Source of the DNA: an uncultured Lysobacteraceae bacterium
GTDB lineage: Bacteria; Pseudomonadota; Gammaproteobacteria; Xanthomonadales; Xanthomonadaceae
DNA: 6,391 nt
Assembly (NCBI GenBank): GCA_946482565.1
Contig: CAMLSB010000110.1
Coordinates: 1 to 6,391, forward strand
Direction: 5' to 3'
Position 1 is the stretch's first letter, and the number at the start of each line of letters is the position of its first letter. Under the pieces are notes generated by a model that searched no databases, was not told where the DNA came from, and saw only the letters and a program-made list of their open reading frames with translations. This document shows, in pieces, positions 5,916 through 6,391 of this stretch. A program made the translations under genes and the position numbers.

Positions 5916-5994
5916 AAAAAAGGGGACGGAGGTAGTTAATTATGGGACAGGGCGCGGCCCTGTCCCATAATTAACTACCTCCGTCCCCTTTTTT
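5916..5994. repeat. 79-bp perfect palindrome, REP/MITE-like element
   Basis: Arms 5916-5953 and 5957-5994 (38 nt each) are exact reverse complements around a 3-base loop GCG. The left arm runs A6, GGGGACGGAGGTAGTTAATT, ATGGGACAGGGC. Together with 5 bp on one side and 2 bp on the other it makes up the whole ydbL-rlmD intergenic space. The AT-rich core TTAATTAT and the GGGGACGGAGG block are unlike the surrounding GC-rich coding DNA. Each arm contains GTAG (5932-5935 and its mirror 5975-5978), the tetranucleotide used at REP hairpins. From memory, similar GGGGACGGAGG palindromes occur near REP-associated tyrosine transposases in proteobacteria. No transposase and no target-site duplication are visible here. 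Confidence 0.95.
5916..5994 (-). terminator. Bidirectional hairpin terminator after ydbL
   Basis: The palindrome ends in six U residues in either direction (T5989-5994 on the plus strand; A5916-5921 giving U6 on the minus strand) directly after a 38-bp stem. It therefore has the form of a very strong intrinsic terminator on both strands. The minus-strand transcript of ydbL would end about six bases before the rlmD start codon. A stem this long may fold too slowly or reach beyond the RNA exit channel geometry, so efficiency is not certain. Confidence 0.6.
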
Positions 5995-5996
5995 GG

Positions 5997-6391
5997 TTAC
6001 TTCTGTTTCCAGGCGCCGCCGGACTGGTACCACCAGCCGCTGCGGGCACTGGCGATCCACTGCCTGGCGAAGACGTCGCGGATCTGCGCTTCCCACTCGG
6101 GGTGGCCGTTGGCGACCGCGACCTCGCGGTAGACCGCCTTGCGGTCGCGGTTGTCGTCGGCCACGGCCTGGTTGGTCGCGACGCGGTCCTTCAGGTCCAG
6201 TTTCGAAGCGTCGCGCACGACGACCAGGCCGTCGCTGCTGAAGCCCAGCGCGCCGGCGTCGAAGCCCGCGCGCAGCGAGCTGTCGAAGCGCGCTTCCATG
6301 CGGGACTGGATCGCCTGGATGGCGGGCGTGCGGATGGTGATGTCCGGCGCGGACTGGGCGCGGGCCTGGCCGATGCCCAGCAGGATCCACG
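5997..6391 (-). CDS. ydbL: YdbL family protein (DUF1318), 5' end cut by window
   Basis: The open frame continues off the right edge; 130 codons are visible, ending at TAA 5999-5997. The first visible residues, WILLGIGQARAQSAPD, are the end of a signal peptide with a likely cleavage after ARA, so the mature protein is periplasmic. The C-terminal half (KAVYREVAVANGHPEWEAQI, then VFARQWIASARSGWWYQ and a final GAWKQK) matches the DUF1318/YdbL pattern of a small alpha-helical domain ending in a W-Y-x-x-G-x-W motif. In E. coli ydbL follows ydbH and ynbE, whose products form an intermembrane lipid-transport bridge that YdbL modulates. Those two genes are expected just beyond 6391 on the same strand. 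An internal ATG at 6299 is not the start, since the frame and signal peptide extend upstream. Confidence 0.85.
   Translation of the reverse strand, partial: WILLGIGQARAQSAPDITIRTPAIQAIQSRMEARFDSSLRAGFDAGALGFSSDGLVVVRDASKLDLKDRVATNQAVADDNRDRKAVYREVAVANGHPEWEAQIRDVFARQWIASARSGWWYQSGGAWKQK

Noticed and set aside
3397..5970. 857-codon plus-strand open frame running antisense through hpt, nagZ and rlmD
   Set aside because: Its length comes from GC-rich third positions of the real minus-strand genes; the product is compositionally odd with no recognisable domain, and the opposite strand carries three complete catalytic-motif enzymes.
1..6391. CRISPR array, tRNA or rRNA genes, integrase or transposase genes
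   Set aside because: No regularly spaced repeats, no cloverleaf-like segment and no recombinase motifs were seen; intergenic space is almost absent apart from 2060-2187 and 5911-5996.

Overview
The window looks like ordinary chromosome of a GC-rich gammaproteobacterium, most likely Xanthomonadaceae (Lysobacter, Luteimonas or a close relative). The signs are very high G+C at third codon positions, RlmD, NagZ and YdbL homologues, and a nagZ-hpt-phosphorylase gene order that I recall from that family. This is judged from the sequence alone, with no database search.

Left part (1-1789, + strand): the tail of a VOC/glyoxalase-like gene, then a tightly packed run of a CPBP-family membrane protease (136-861), a RimL-like GNAT acetyltransferase (858-1409) and the fluoride channel CrcB (1406-1789). 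The last three are linked by ATGA stop/start overlaps. A 15-bp tandem duplication before the CPBP gene creates an 11-codon leader frame that ends in a GTGA overlap with its GTG start.

Right part (1788-6391, - strand, read right to left): the 3' portion of ydbL (DUF1318), a perfect 79-bp palindrome filling the intergenic space, rlmD (23S rRNA m5U1939 methyltransferase), nagZ (peptidoglycan recycling), hpt (hypoxanthine-guanine phosphoribosyltransferase), an S-methyl-5'-thioinosine phosphorylase, and a cold-shock protein gene with its own likely promoter. The cold-shock gene ends at an intrinsic terminator that abuts the convergent crcB stop codon.

Functional logic: the phosphorylase should release hypoxanthine from methylthioinosine and Hpt can convert it to IMP. 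The two genes overlap by GTGA, so they form a compact salvage pair. NagZ and RlmD are housekeeping enzymes in the same gene string. I see no defence island, integron, CRISPR array, prophage or novel multi-gene system.

The most unusual item is the palindrome at 5916-5994. It has two 38-nt arms that pair perfectly around a 3-nt loop, is flanked by A6/T6, lies 2 bp after the ydbL stop, and ends 5 bp before a TTG start of rlmD that has no Shine-Dalgarno sequence. It looks like a mobile or REP-like miniature element that also acts as a bidirectional terminator. A second unusual theme is very short 'relay' reading frames joining neighbouring genes (104-139 and 3500-3517).
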